Positions 14,561 to 21,858 of a DNA stretch of 53,942 nt are shown here, one piece after another. Source of the DNA: a virus; the IMG/VR virus record IMGVR_UViG_3300047470_000541, positions 1 to 53,942 of that record, one strand, 5' to 3'. The position numbers and the translations under genes were made by a program. The notes below the pieces were generated by a model, which did not search any database, was not told the origin of the DNA, and was given only the letters and a program-made list of their open reading frames with translations. Within the stretch, counting starts at the first letter, position 1. Every line of letters starts with the position of its first letter.

Positions 14561-14979
14561 AGCTCGTCTTCCTCTGCCTTGGCTATCAGTGCGTCGTCAG
14601 CAAGAGGATCTAGCAGCATCTCGGCGATTTCGCCGAGCTTGCCCAGCGGATGGTCACTGCGGCCCAGCAGTTCGGCTACAGCAATCTTGTCCGCGCTGCC
14701 AAACGCCGCCGTTATGAGAAGCCAGCCGAGCGCCGAGGTATGTACCTCACTATCAGCAAGCCGGTTGTTCACGTACTCGTCGACCGCTAGGGCGAAGTCC
14801 TCAGCGGTCACGCCCTGTGGAGCACGCATGCGGCGCTGGAATGACACGTTGTTGCCGCCCAGCAGTTCTTCGGATGCGTTGTAAATCCATTCCGCCCGAG
14901 CGTCATCTTGCGGGCTTTCGCTCACTGGAGGCGGCAGGCGTCGTTCAAGTCTCAACTGAGCAAGCTGTGTTGCGTTCAT
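14557..14979 (-). CDS. Hypothetical phage protein
   Basis: 140 aa from the ATG at 14979, with GGAGG 5 bases upstream; an in-frame ATG at 15066 with GAGG at short spacing is the alternative and adds 29 residues. Helical, acidic at the end (DALIAKAEEDEL). Second gene of the leftward operon. Not recognised. Confidence 0.6.
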   Translation of the reverse strand: MNATQLAQLRLERRLPPPVSESPQDDARAEWIYNASEELLGGNNVSFQRRMRAPQGVTAEDFALAVDEYVNNRLADSEVHTSALGWLLITAAFGSADKIAVAELLGRSDHPLGKLGEIAEMLLDPLADDALIAKAEEDEL

Positions 14980-15074
14980 GATCGCCTCCAGATGGCGAGG
15001 TGGAGTAGGCGAGGGCCGCCCATCCGTTTTAAACATATTGACCGCGGGCCATTTGGCGCGATCCATTTGCCTCG

Positions 15075-15200
15075 TTAAGCGATGTATCCACCAGGCATAG
15101 TGACAACGACCTTCTTGGCTACAGGGTCATGCATCCGTCCTTTGGCGCAGTCGTGGACGTCGGGGCGGGGCTTGCGGGGAATTCGTGGGGTGCGTTTCAT
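15075..15200 (-). CDS. Small basic protein, first gene of the leftward operon
   Basis: 41 aa, starts MKRTPRIPRKPRPDVHDCAK, strongly basic at the N-terminus. The ribosome site is weak (GAG). It lies directly after a terminator in the presumed pL transcript, a position where lambdoid phages often place an antiterminator; the Arg-rich start would fit an RNA binder, but this is speculation. Confidence 0.4.
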   Translation of the reverse strand: MKRTPRIPRKPRPDVHDCAKGRMHDPVAKKVVVTMPGGYIA

Positions 15201-15225
15201 GGCGGGTCACTCGATTGAGCAATAA

Positions 15226-15249
15226 AAAGCCCGGCGCGAACCGGGCTTT
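15226..15249. terminator. Bidirectional terminator in the presumed pL leader
   Basis: AAAGCCCGG-CGCGAA-CCGGGCTTT: 9-bp stem with T runs on both strands. It stands between the left operator region and the leftward operon, where it would stop transcription unless antiterminated (tL1-like). Confidence 0.75.
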
Positions 15250-15850
15250 ACCTTCCCTACATGACTACCGGGCGCATGAGGCGTCGGATAGTTGTCTGTG
15301 GTTTACATGGCTGCAAATCCTCCGCGTTGTGTTGAAGTGCTAAGAAGCTGCATTGGAATGTCGGTCCTGACCAAGATGCCTAACTACGTCCGCCCGTTCG
15401 CATACAAACAGTTGGCCTGGATCAGCTTTTTTCATGGGGCGCCGACATTCCGATGCAGCCTCTCCATCACCATGGAGATATCGGGCCATTTGCGTCTGGC
15501 TGACGTGTACGGAGATGGCTTTCGAATGCCTCCCGGGGTTTGAGAGGCAGTCGTAAAGCCAGATGGCGATCCGGAAACAGCCAGAAGCCATCTGAGGTGA
15601 TGCAGGGGGTCGCGTTGCGCGGATGTTGCTTGGTCATCCGCATCCCAAAGCACCCCGTCCCCGAGGTGCTTCAGTGATGCTTTCTGCCGTGACCCGCTAC
15701 TGGCGGCAGTCACCGGCTTAAATCTCTATGTCAAAGAACTTGGCTTCAGTCGGTCCCTGGAGAAGGGGCTGAGAGATCACTTCGCTGATCCCGGGCTATC
15801 TGGCGGCTTCACCAGTCGTTTGGTGGGTCTCTTGAGGCCCTGGCCCGTTG
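15250..15850. other. Leader region without a confident gene
   Basis: About 600 bp between the left operators and the leftward operon. Leftward frames 15432-15713 (93 aa) and 15340-15591 (83 aa) and a rightward one at 15301-15543 are open, but they overlap each other, lack good ribosome sites and show no recognisable domain. It contains a self-similar segment: 15352-15361 (TTGGAATGTC) recurs near 15446 in inverted form. Untranslated leader, or a small gene of unknown kind. Confidence 0.35.
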
Positions 15851-15868
15851 CGCTTGTGTTTGTAAGTG

Positions 15869-15923
15869 CAAGTAGACTTGCATTTATAAAAGCATGCTGG
15901 TGCTTTGAATGCAAGCACGCTTG
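15869..15923. promoter_or_regulatory. Left operator cluster (OL-like)
   Basis: Two good copies of a 12-bp palindrome, CAAGTAGACTTG (15869-15880) and CAAGCACGCTTG (15912-15923), with a degenerate copy AAAGCATGCTGG between (15889-15900). The same palindrome, CAAGCATGCTTG, is at the right cluster 1.3 kb away. On the minus strand TTGCAT and an AT-rich TTTTATAA stretch near 15885-15915 could form a leftward promoter (pL). Confidence 0.7.
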
Positions 15924-15938
15924 TATATATTTTTATTA

Positions 15939-15954
15939 CTGTATGGATGTACAG
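15939..15954. promoter_or_regulatory. LexA (SOS) box
   Basis: CTGTATGGATGTACAG, a perfect CTGT-N8-ACAG match set in a longer palindrome (TTACTGT...ACAGTAA), 20 bp upstream of the DUF1654-like ATG and just after the left operators. Confidence 0.8.
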
Positions 15955-15973
15955 TAATAAAAAGGACGGCATC

Positions 15974-16291
15974 ATGGCAAAGAAGAAGGGCAGTGCGGGA
16001 CCGGCGCCTCGGCAGGAAATGACCGGGCTCGATCGGCTTGGTTTGAGGGTTTCCTCGATGATCAATCACCCGACCGCGCAACATCAGCGTTGGGTGACGA
16101 TCCATCGCCTCGAAACGGAGGGCGATCAAGAGTGGGAGGAGGTGATGGGGCTGCTTTCCGAGACGGACGATCTGGAAATGACGTTCAACGACGACGAGTC
16201 GGTGACGTTGCGGTGGGAAGCGCGATCAGACGAAGATCGGGTTCTTGAAGTGGCTGATCTGGATGAGGTGGAGGAGCCGGCTCCTTTCTAA
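15974..16291 (+). CDS. DUF1654-like protein under LexA control
   Basis: 105 aa from the ATG at 15974, with AAGGA upstream. Core 'GLDRLGLRVSSMINHPTAQHQRWVTIHRL' followed by 'WEEVMGLLSETDDLEMTFNDDESVTLRW' fits the DUF1654 family, known mostly from Pseudomonas chromosomes and prophages and without a known activity. The adjacent LexA box and left operators place it under both SOS and CI/Cro control. A role in induction, for example as antirepressor, is a reasonable but untested idea. Confidence 0.75.
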   Translation: MAKKKGSAGPAPRQEMTGLDRLGLRVSSMINHPTAQHQRWVTIHRLETEGDQEWEEVMGLLSETDDLEMTFNDDESVTLRWEARSDEDRVLEVADLDEVEEPAPF

Positions 16292-16301
16292 GAGGCACAA
16301 A

Positions 16302-16324
16302 AAGCCCGGCATCGAGCCGGGCTT
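16302..16324. terminator. Bidirectional terminator between DUF1654 gene and cI
   Basis: AAGCCCGGC-ATCGA-GCCGGGCTT, 9-bp stem, A run before it (T run on the minus strand). Serves convergent transcription of the DUF1654 gene and cI. Confidence 0.8.
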
Positions 16325-16352
16325 CATATCTGACGGAAAACAGATTTCGGCG

Positions 16353-17213
16353 TCAGACCTTCTGTGCATTCCAGACGAGTAGAACCTTGGCGTGGATGGT
16401 TACGTCATCGATCCGCGCAGTCTGATTCTCGTAATGTTTGTTGTCAGAGATCATCCGCAGGTGATCCTCGTCGACCTGCTGCAGTCTTTTGATATAGAGG
16501 AGGCCATGCCAGGTCAGTACGTAAACGCCATCCCCAATGAACTCGTTTACGCCACGGTCAACGATGACAGGATCTTTGTCATTGATCGTGCCTTCCATGC
16601 TCTGGCCCCAGCCGGTGATCATCGCCAGCGCAGCAGCAGAGGTATAGGTGACACCTTTCTCGCGCAGCACATCCTCCCGCACGATCAGGTTGCGAATGGC
16701 CTCGTTATAGTCGGCCGGCACCTGGCCGTGTCCCATCGCAGCGCGCACGTCGTACTGCGGAATCAGGATCTCGTCCGGCCTTGCCTTCAACCCCGAGAAG
16801 TCGGCTTCAATGACTTTCCCGCCCGACTCGCTCGCAACTGCCAGCGCGGCAGCAGCTAGTTTCTCCTGGGCAGCCGAATCAAGACTCTTGCCGGCATGCT
16901 TGCGGATCATTTCAAGCATTTTTTGAGCAGCCCCGGTTCCAGTAACAGCGACACCAGTGCTCTCGGTTTGCCCCACCTTTCTATGGGGAGGCTCCCCCTT
17001 GCCCGATAGAAGCCAGTCGACCGTGGTGTCGTAGCCCTCAGCTATGGCAATGAGGTTCTCGTTCTTGATGTTCTCCGTGTCCCCGGCAAACCACTGGCGC
17101 ACGGCTTCATAGCTGACCCCGCAAGTGGTCGCCAAGTCACGCTTAAACCCACGTACGCCGATTTCCGGCTTCCTCGCGAGCACAAGTTTTGTAATTCGAT
17201 CAGTGGTTTTCAT
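16353..17213 (-). CDS. cI: CI-type repressor, HTH plus S24 peptidase domain
   Basis: 286 aa. The N-terminal HTH (about residues 15-60) contains 'CGVSYEAVRQWFAGD'. The C-terminal LexA/S24 domain has the catalytic Ser205 in 'GWGQSMEGTI' and Lys242 in 'LLYIKRLQ', with 'GDGVYVLTWHG' between. It should bind the 12-bp palindromes at both operator clusters and keep lysogeny. At the expected cleavage bond the sequence is Ala159-Met160-Gly ('RAAMGHG') instead of Ala-Gly. No clear ribosome site precedes the ATG, which lies only 12 bp from an operator, as in lambda where the cI transcript from pRM is leaderless. Confidence 0.92.
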   Translation of the reverse strand: MKTTDRITKLVLARKPEIGVRGFKRDLATTCGVSYEAVRQWFAGDTENIKNENLIAIAEGYDTTVDWLLSGKGEPPHRKVGQTESTGVAVTGTGAAQKMLEMIRKHAGKSLDSAAQEKLAAAALAVASESGGKVIEADFSGLKARPDEILIPQYDVRAAMGHGQVPADYNEAIRNLIVREDVLREKGVTYTSAAALAMITGWGQSMEGTINDKDPVIVDRGVNEFIGDGVYVLTWHGLLYIKRLQQVDEDHLRMISDNKHYENQTARIDDVTIHAKVLLVWNAQKV

Positions 17214-17225
17214 CAGTGCAATTTA

Positions 17226-17273
17226 CAAGACTGCTTGTCAAGCATGCTTGCCTTGTAAACACAAGCATGCTTG
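17226..17273. promoter_or_regulatory. Right operator cluster (OR-like)
   Basis: Three copies of the palindrome: CAAGACTGCTTG (17226-17237), CAAGCATGCTTG (17239-17250) and CAAGCATGCTTG (17262-17273), the last two identical and perfect. They fill the divergent cI/cro gap, so promoters for both must overlap them. TTGTAA near 17254 and TATGAG near 17277 are candidate cro promoter elements. Confidence 0.8.
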
Positions 17274-17299
17274 AATATGAGTAAGCAAAGGAGGTCGGC

Positions 17300-17476
17300 A
17301 TGACCAAAACACAAGCGATCAAGCATTTCGGCTCTGTATCGGCACTGGCTAAGGCGCTGAGCGTGACTTACGAGGCCGTTCGCCAATGGGACGGGGTGCC
17401 GGAGTTGCGCCAGTACCAAATCGAGCGAATCACCCAAGGTGCTCTGAAAGCTGAGCAGAAAACCCAAGCTGCATAG
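17300..17476 (+). CDS. cro: Cro-like repressor
   Basis: 58 aa, starts MTKTQAIKHFGSVSALAKAL; HTH 'VSALAKALSVTYEAVRQWDG', typical of Cro/YdaS-type proteins. It shares 'SVTYEAVRQW' closely with the CI recognition helix region ('GVSYEAVRQW'), in line with binding the same operators. GGAGG stands before the ATG. Faces away from cI across the operators; first gene of the rightward early operon. Confidence 0.85.
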   Translation: MTKTQAIKHFGSVSALAKALSVTYEAVRQWDGVPELRQYQIERITQGALKAEQKTQAA

Positions 17477-17551
17477 CCGTGCCGACAGCCTGCATACGAA
17501 CTGAACAAATACAGCGCTTAAACCAACTTCAACCACGTAAGGAATCAATAA

Positions 17552-17746
17552 ATGGCCTACGACGACACACGCCACCTAAAGGATCGGGAAATTAAATCCC
17601 GCTACGACGATGAAACATATGAAGCGCTGAAGGCAGTAGCGCGTCTGCACAAGCTTCAGCTCGCTGTTTTCGTTCGCATGTGCGTTGAGGAAAAACTGGA
17701 AAGCATTGTTGAGTCAGATGCTACCGGTAAACACATGTCGGCCTGA
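17552..17746 (+). CDS. Small ribbon-helix-helix-like regulator
   Basis: 64 aa. 'REIKSRYDDETYEALKAVARLH' followed by 'LAVFVRMCVEEKLE' gives the beta-helix-helix pattern of Arc/MetJ-type DNA binders. AAGGAA upstream of the ATG. Takes the cII position between cro and the initiator gene; a regulatory role is inferred. Confidence 0.65.
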   Translation: MAYDDTRHLKDREIKSRYDDETYEALKAVARLHKLQLAVFVRMCVEEKLESIVESDATGKHMSA

Positions 17747-17765
17747 AGGGCCTGAAGGAGGCTAT

Positions 17766-18008
17766 GTGCCTGAAACCACGATCTGCCATGGGATCGATGG
17801 GCGCCTCTACGAAAAGCTTGAACGGTTGGCCAAAGACGCGGGCATGACGCCCGACGAGTACGCCGCAAAGCTTGGAGCAGAACGCTTTTTCGAGAAGACC
17901 AGGCCAAAAGGGGCAGGAAAGCTTCGAAACCTGCCAACACCCCGGCGCAACCATCCGCCGGACTTAAAAGGGCCTGAAAAAGGAGGGGCTGATGAAGACC
18001 CCGAATAG
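17766..18008 (+). CDS. Hypothetical small protein, GTG start
   Basis: 80 aa from GTG 17766, preceded by AAGGAGG at ideal spacing; the frame is open upstream but without comparable signals. 'DGRLYEKLERLAKDAGMTPDEYAAKLGAERFFE' is a helix pair reminiscent of RHH antitoxin-like proteins; the C-terminal third is Pro/Lys-rich and probably disordered. Unknown. Confidence 0.55.
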   Translation: MPETTICHGIDGRLYEKLERLAKDAGMTPDEYAAKLGAERFFEKTRPKGAGKLRNLPTPRRNHPPDLKGPEKGGADEDPE

Positions 18009-18033
18009 AGGCACAAAAACAGCAGACGAAAAA

Positions 18034-18055
18034 AAACCACCCGGCCAGGTGGTTT
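18034..18055. terminator. tR1-like terminator
   Basis: AAACCACC-CGGCCA-GGTGGTTT stem-loop with flanking A and T runs between the small regulator genes and the initiator gene. Confidence 0.65.
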
Positions 18056-18130
18056 CTTGCGTTGCGTACTGCAAAACGTTCTGGAGCGAATCATGAACGA
18101 CACCGAAAGAAGCGTCAAGGGGGTCATGTG

Positions 18131-18928
18131 ATGGCCCGCATTCGAACTGTCAAACCTGAGTTCTGGTCGAGCGAGCAGGTGATGTCCTGCTCTCCGATCG
18201 CTCGACTCCTCTTCATCGGTATCTGGAATTTCTGCGACGACGGCGGGAACCATCCGATGTCACCCCGGACAATTAAGGCCCTGGTCTTCCCAGGCGACGA
18301 CATCACCATTGATGCAGTTGAGCGCTTGATCGGTGAGTTGGTTGCTGCTGACCTGCTCATTACCTACTTCGCCGAAGGGAAGGTCTACCTGCATGTGCTG
18401 GGCTGGAAGCACCAGAAGATCGAAAAGAAGAACTTCAAATACCCGCCATTCACTACTGAATTCGACGACCAGTCGGAGAGCGGTCGTCGACAATTCGCCG
18501 AGGAGTCGTCGACTGATCGTCGACCGCTCGACCCCGGAAGGGAAGGGAAGGGAATAGGAGAAGATCAACACAACACTAACGCGGGCGAGTTTGATTTTTC
18601 AGACCCGGAGCTAACCGTCGACCCAAAGACCCCATGCGAGATGACCCTTGAGTGGAAGCCTGACGAGAAGCTGCTGAAGGCTTACGCATTGCGCATGGCA
18701 ATCCCTGTTCACGCTTTTACGGACGAAGCTACAGCCTCATTCGTTTGCCATTACTCGGCATCGGGTCGATTCGAAACGCAAGTCTCTTGGGTGAGCCTGC
18801 TGGTGAAGTGGGTGAAGCGTGACTTCGCCACCGCTAGCAACGTTCGCCCATTCCCTGTGAAGCGTCAGACCAGCGAGCCTGACTTCGATGACACCACCTG
18901 GGCGAATAACCTCGGGGTGATCTCATGA
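18131..18928 (+). CDS. Phage replication initiator, O-like with DnaT-type C-terminus
   Basis: 265 aa from the ATG at 18131 (AAGGGGG upstream). The N-terminal winged-helix region 'MARIRTVKPEFWSSEQV...LLFIGIWNFCDDGGN' is the phage replication-protein type. A low-complexity middle coincides with iteron DNA. The C-terminal 'EWKPDEKLLKAYALRM...FVCHYSASGRFETQVSW' fits the DnaT DNA-binding domain. It would bind the origin inside its own gene and recruit the loader encoded next. Confidence 0.85.
   Translation: MARIRTVKPEFWSSEQVMSCSPIARLLFIGIWNFCDDGGNHPMSPRTIKALVFPGDDITIDAVERLIGELVAADLLITYFAEGKVYLHVLGWKHQKIEKKNFKYPPFTTEFDDQSESGRRQFAEESSTDRRPLDPGREGKGIGEDQHNTNAGEFDFSDPELTVDPKTPCEMTLEWKPDEKLLKAYALRMAIPVHAFTDEATASFVCHYSASGRFETQVSWVSLLVKWVKRDFATASNVRPFPVKRQTSEPDFDDTTWANNLGVIS
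18483..18524. repeat. Iterons, putative replication origin
   Basis: Three direct copies of TCGTCGAC within GTCGTCGAC (18483-18491), GTCGTCGAC (18505-18513) and ATCGTCGAC (18516-18524), followed by a CTCGACC half copy and a purine-rich GGAAGGGAAGGGAAGGG run. They lie in the middle of the initiator gene, as lambda ori does within O. Confidence 0.55.
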
Positions 18929-19641
18929 AGCCGGTCACGGAACTGATGGCAACCATCGGCAACTTGCCAACTGCCGCGCCTGTCCAGCCGCTTTGTGTAA
19001 CGCCGGAAACGGCCGAGGTTGTGAATGACCTGTTCCGCCGCCTGCGCGGGATCTTTCCGGCTTGGCGCCAGGCGTGGCCATCGACCGAAGCGCTTGCGTC
19101 AGCGAAAGAGGAATGGATCAAAGAGTTCGCCGCCGTCGGCATTCGTTCGCTGGAGCAAATCGAGTTCGGTGTCCAGCACTGCCGAAAGCTGAAGAAGCCT
19201 TTCGCGCCGAGCGTTGGTGAGTTCATCGCTATGTGCACTCCCGGTCCTGAGGACTTCGGCATGCCCATCGTCGCGGACGCGTGGATGGAAGCGCTGATGG
19301 GCACCTACAGCCATGAAGCTGTGCGTATCGCAGCCAATGAAACCGGGATCTTCGATCTGCGCGCCGCCAAGCAGGGTGACAAGGGCCTGTGGGAGCGCTT
19401 CAACCGCAACTACGAGATCGTCCTTCGTCGCGCCCTGGCAGGCCAGCCGCTCGACGGGAAGATTCTCACCGGCATCGGTCACGACCGCCAGAAGAATGAG
19501 TTCGATCTGGCTAACGAGATTGCCGACCAACAAAACCAGGCACGAATCCTTCAGCAAGGCATACCGGCCGACGGCAAGTCAGCTCGCGTGCTGCTGCTCG
19601 CGAGGTTCGGCAGGAACAAGGATCAGGAGATTTCCCAATGA
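18925..19641 (+). CDS. Replication protein P-like helicase loader
   Basis: 238 aa; ATGA overlap with the initiator gene. 'VVNDLFRRLRGIFPAWRQAWPS', then 'EWIKEFAAVGIRSLEQIEFGVQHCR', matches the lambda P family, which brings host DnaB to the origin. C-terminal part charged. The O/P pairing supports both calls. Confidence 0.85.
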   Translation: MKPVTELMATIGNLPTAAPVQPLCVTPETAEVVNDLFRRLRGIFPAWRQAWPSTEALASAKEEWIKEFAAVGIRSLEQIEFGVQHCRKLKKPFAPSVGEFIAMCTPGPEDFGMPIVADAWMEALMGTYSHEAVRIAANETGIFDLRAAKQGDKGLWERFNRNYEIVLRRALAGQPLDGKILTGIGHDRQKNEFDLANEIADQQNQARILQQGIPADGKSARVLLLARFGRNKDQEISQ

Positions 19642-19853
19642 GCGATATCTGCGATGACGCCGACGTTGTAATCGAAGAGGCCCGCAATCGTGCCCTTGCC
19701 CAGATCCCTCGTTACACCGGCATCAGTGCCACTGAATGCGAGTGCGGCGAAGAGATCCCGGAAGGCCGTCGTCTGGCTATTCCAGGGGTGAGGCTGTGCG
19801 CTGCGTGTCAGTCCATCAGCGACCTGAAAGCGAAGGGAGTGCGCCGTGGCTGA
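19638..19853 (+). CDS. TraR/DksA-type zinc-finger protein
   Basis: 71 aa. N-terminal acidic helix, then 'CECGEEIPEGRR' and 'LCAACQ', the C4 finger of TraR/DksA-like proteins that enter the RNA polymerase secondary channel. The family is frequent in phages at this place. Coupled (ATGA) to the P gene. Confidence 0.85.
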   Translation: MSDICDDADVVIEEARNRALAQIPRYTGISATECECGEEIPEGRRLAIPGVRLCAACQSISDLKAKGVRRG

Positions 19854-20286
19854 CCTCATGCTCCGTAACGAATCCGACCGCAACCGATTGATGGGGTATC
19901 TGGCCGGTCTGGACCTGGCCAAACCACGCAAGCTGACCATCGTTGAAGTCCGCAGCAAGCGCAGCGATGCCCAGAACAAGATGCTGTGGATGTGGAATGG
20001 GCTGATCCAGGCCCATCTGCGCGAATCTTTCGGCCAGCTCGCCAGCTCGGAAGAGTGGCACGAAATCCTGGTGTCGAAGCTGTGGCCTGCCGAGGTTCAC
20101 CCGGTGCAGCTACCGGACGGCACCAAGTACCGCGTTGGCCGGGCCAAGACTCGCAAGTTCACCGTCGCCGAGATGACCCAGTACCTGGAGCTGCTGGATG
20201 CTTATTGCGCCGAGCACCTGCAACTGCTGCTTCCACATCCTGATGACCTCATGTACGCCATCTACGGCGAAAGGAAGGCGGCATGA
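19846..20286 (+). CDS. ninB: NinB/Orf-like recombination protein
   Basis: 146 aa. 'ADLMLRNESDRNRLMGYLAG' and 'SDAQNKMLWMWNGLIQAHL' with the C-terminal 'MTQYLELLDAYCAEH' fit the NinB family, the lambda Orf protein that binds single-stranded DNA and helps load the annealing machinery. Overlaps the TraR gene by 8 bp. Confidence 0.88.
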   Translation: MADLMLRNESDRNRLMGYLAGLDLAKPRKLTIVEVRSKRSDAQNKMLWMWNGLIQAHLRESFGQLASSEEWHEILVSKLWPAEVHPVQLPDGTKYRVGRAKTRKFTVAEMTQYLELLDAYCAEHLQLLLPHPDDLMYAIYGERKAA

Positions 20287-20588
20287 GCCAGTTCAAGCCA
20301 GGAGACATGGCACTGATCGTTGGCTGCAAAAACAGCTCGGTGAACCTTGGGAAAACCTGCGAACTGATTGCCTTCCTGCGGCCAGGGGAAAGGCTCGATT
20401 TTCCGCACGGCAATGCTTTCGATGGTGTGCGACACATAGGCACCACGGCAGGCTGGTTTGTGGCTGGCGAAACGTTGGTGTCTTCATTTGGCAGCGTCGG
20501 ATTCACCATCGTGCGAGAACAGCACCTTGCACCTCTGCGCGGAGACTTCGCCCCAGAGCAGCAGAAGTCGCAGGAGGTGTCGGCATGA
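20283..20588 (+). CDS. Hypothetical nin-region protein
   Basis: 101 aa. 'KPGDMALIVGCKNSSVNLGKTCEL' suggests a small SH3-like beta barrel, as in several nin-region proteins. Coupled by 4 bp on both sides. Function unknown. Confidence 0.65.
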   Translation: MSQFKPGDMALIVGCKNSSVNLGKTCELIAFLRPGERLDFPHGNAFDGVRHIGTTAGWFVAGETLVSSFGSVGFTIVREQHLAPLRGDFAPEQQKSQEVSA

Positions 20589-20680
20589 TCTGGTTTATCG
20601 CGCTGATCCTGGCCATGGGCGGCGAGCCATTCGGGGCTGTGATGTGCTGCCTGATCGCCGCCGCGATGGAGGTCCGCTGA
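20585..20680 (+). CDS. Micro membrane protein
   Basis: 31 aa, starts MIWFIALILAMGG, nearly all hydrophobic with a charged end. ATGA overlap upstream; TGATG overlap with ninG downstream. Confidence 0.45.
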   Translation: MIWFIALILAMGGEPFGAVMCCLIAAAMEVR

Positions 20681-21261
20681 TGAGCATCCCATCCAAACCG
20701 CGCAAGGCGAAGACCTGCACCAACGAAGAATGCAGGGCCTCATTCGTACCCCAGCGCCTCGGTCAAAAGGTGTGCAGTCCGGCCTGCGGGCTGGCGACCA
20801 AGGACGTGAACCAGGAGAAGGCGCGCAAGGCTCTTGCCGATTTAGGCCGCAAGGAACTGCGCGCAGCGAAGGAGAAGGTGAAGTCGCGGGCCGAGCATAT
20901 GAAGGATGCCCAGACGGCTTTCAACGCCTGGGTGCGCGAGCGTGACGCCAAGTTGCCATGCATCAGCTGCGGTCGTCACCACCAGGGAAAGTACGACGCC
21001 GGGCACTACCGCACAGTCGGGAGCAATCCCGCGCTGCGCTTCGAGCCTCTCAACTGCCACCGCCAGTGCTCGCCATGCAACACGCACAAGTCCGGCGACA
21101 TCGTGAACTACCGCATCGAACTGGTGAAGCGGATCGGTGCCGAGCTTGTCGAGTGGCTGGAAGGCCCTCATGAGCCCCGGCGCTACACCATCGAAGACCT
21201 CAAAGTCATCACCGCCGAATACCGCGCCAAAACCCGTGAACTCAAGAGGGCTGCAGCATGA
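20680..21261 (+). CDS. ninG: NinG/Rap-like recombination nuclease
   Basis: 193 aa from the ATG at 20680, coupled to the micro-ORF. The N-terminus has paired cysteines ('CTNEECRASF', 'CSPACG'); the C-terminal half has 'PCISCGRHHQGKYDAGHYRTVGSNPALRF' and 'NCHRQCSPCNTHKSGD', the NinG zinc-binding HNH-like core. Lambda NinG (Rap) is a Holliday-junction endonuclease favouring focused recombination. Confidence 0.9.
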   Translation: MSIPSKPRKAKTCTNEECRASFVPQRLGQKVCSPACGLATKDVNQEKARKALADLGRKELRAAKEKVKSRAEHMKDAQTAFNAWVRERDAKLPCISCGRHHQGKYDAGHYRTVGSNPALRFEPLNCHRQCSPCNTHKSGDIVNYRIELVKRIGAELVEWLEGPHEPRRYTIEDLKVITAEYRAKTRELKRAAA

Positions 21262-21368
21262 TCATCCATCTCTACGTCGGCTTCATGTTTTTGCTCGGTA
21301 TTGGGTTGCTTGAGGGTATTCGCCACTTGCTGCGGCGGGAGCGGATCGCGCGGGGGATTCGGCCATGA
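21258..21368 (+). CDS. Micro membrane protein
   Basis: 36 aa: hydrophobic 'VGFMFLLGIGLLEGI' then a basic tail 'RHLLRRERIARG'. Coupled by 4-bp overlaps to ninG and to the next gene. Confidence 0.45.
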   Translation: MIIHLYVGFMFLLGIGLLEGIRHLLRRERIARGIRP

Positions 21369-21568
21369 ACTGGAAGCAAACCACCAAGCACTGCATTACG
21401 TCCGATGAAGGCTACCTGATCAGCAAATACGCGCTTCAGGATGGATCGGCCTACGTCGCTCGGTCACCGGCGCCGGCGGGGAAAATCCTGCACTCCGGCA
21501 GGGACCTGGCCAAGGCCAAGGCCGCATGCATCGACCATTTCGAGAAGGCGCAGAAGGTGGCTGCATGA
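21365..21568 (+). CDS. Hypothetical small protein
   Basis: 67 aa, begins MNWKQTTKHCITSDEGYLIS; a beta-rich front and a helical 'LAKAKAACIDHFEKA' end. Coupled on both sides. Common small type in Pseudomonas phages; function unknown. Confidence 0.6.
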   Translation: MNWKQTTKHCITSDEGYLISKYALQDGSAYVARSPAPAGKILHSGRDLAKAKAACIDHFEKAQKVAA

Positions 21569-21858
21569 GCCCGGAGCTTCAATACCCGATCGTCTTCGCC
21601 TCGGCTTTCTTTCAGGTTTTCTTGCTTGGGCTGAACAGCAAGCTTCTGCGCGACGACAAGATCGCTGCCGGGTTCTTCGTGAGCTGGATGATTACCCTGG
21701 CGCAGTTCGCCTACATCTGGGCCGTGGCGCATTCCAACATCTCGACTGGCGTTTTCCTGATCGTCTCAGGTTTCGGTGGGTCGATAGGCATCACAGCCGC
21801 GCAATTCTTCTACCGCTGGTACGACTCGAAATTTCATCGCAAAGGGGTAGCAGCATGA
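21565..21858 (+). CDS. Membrane protein
   Basis: 97 aa from the ATG at 21565, overlapping the previous stop. Three hydrophobic segments: about 5-22, 32-52 and 58-80. Begins MSPELQYPIVFASAFFQVF. Role unknown; not an obvious holin given its place in the early operon. Confidence 0.6.
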   Translation: MSPELQYPIVFASAFFQVFLLGLNSKLLRDDKIAAGFFVSWMITLAQFAYIWAVAHSNISTGVFLIVSGFGGSIGITAAQFFYRWYDSKFHRKGVAA

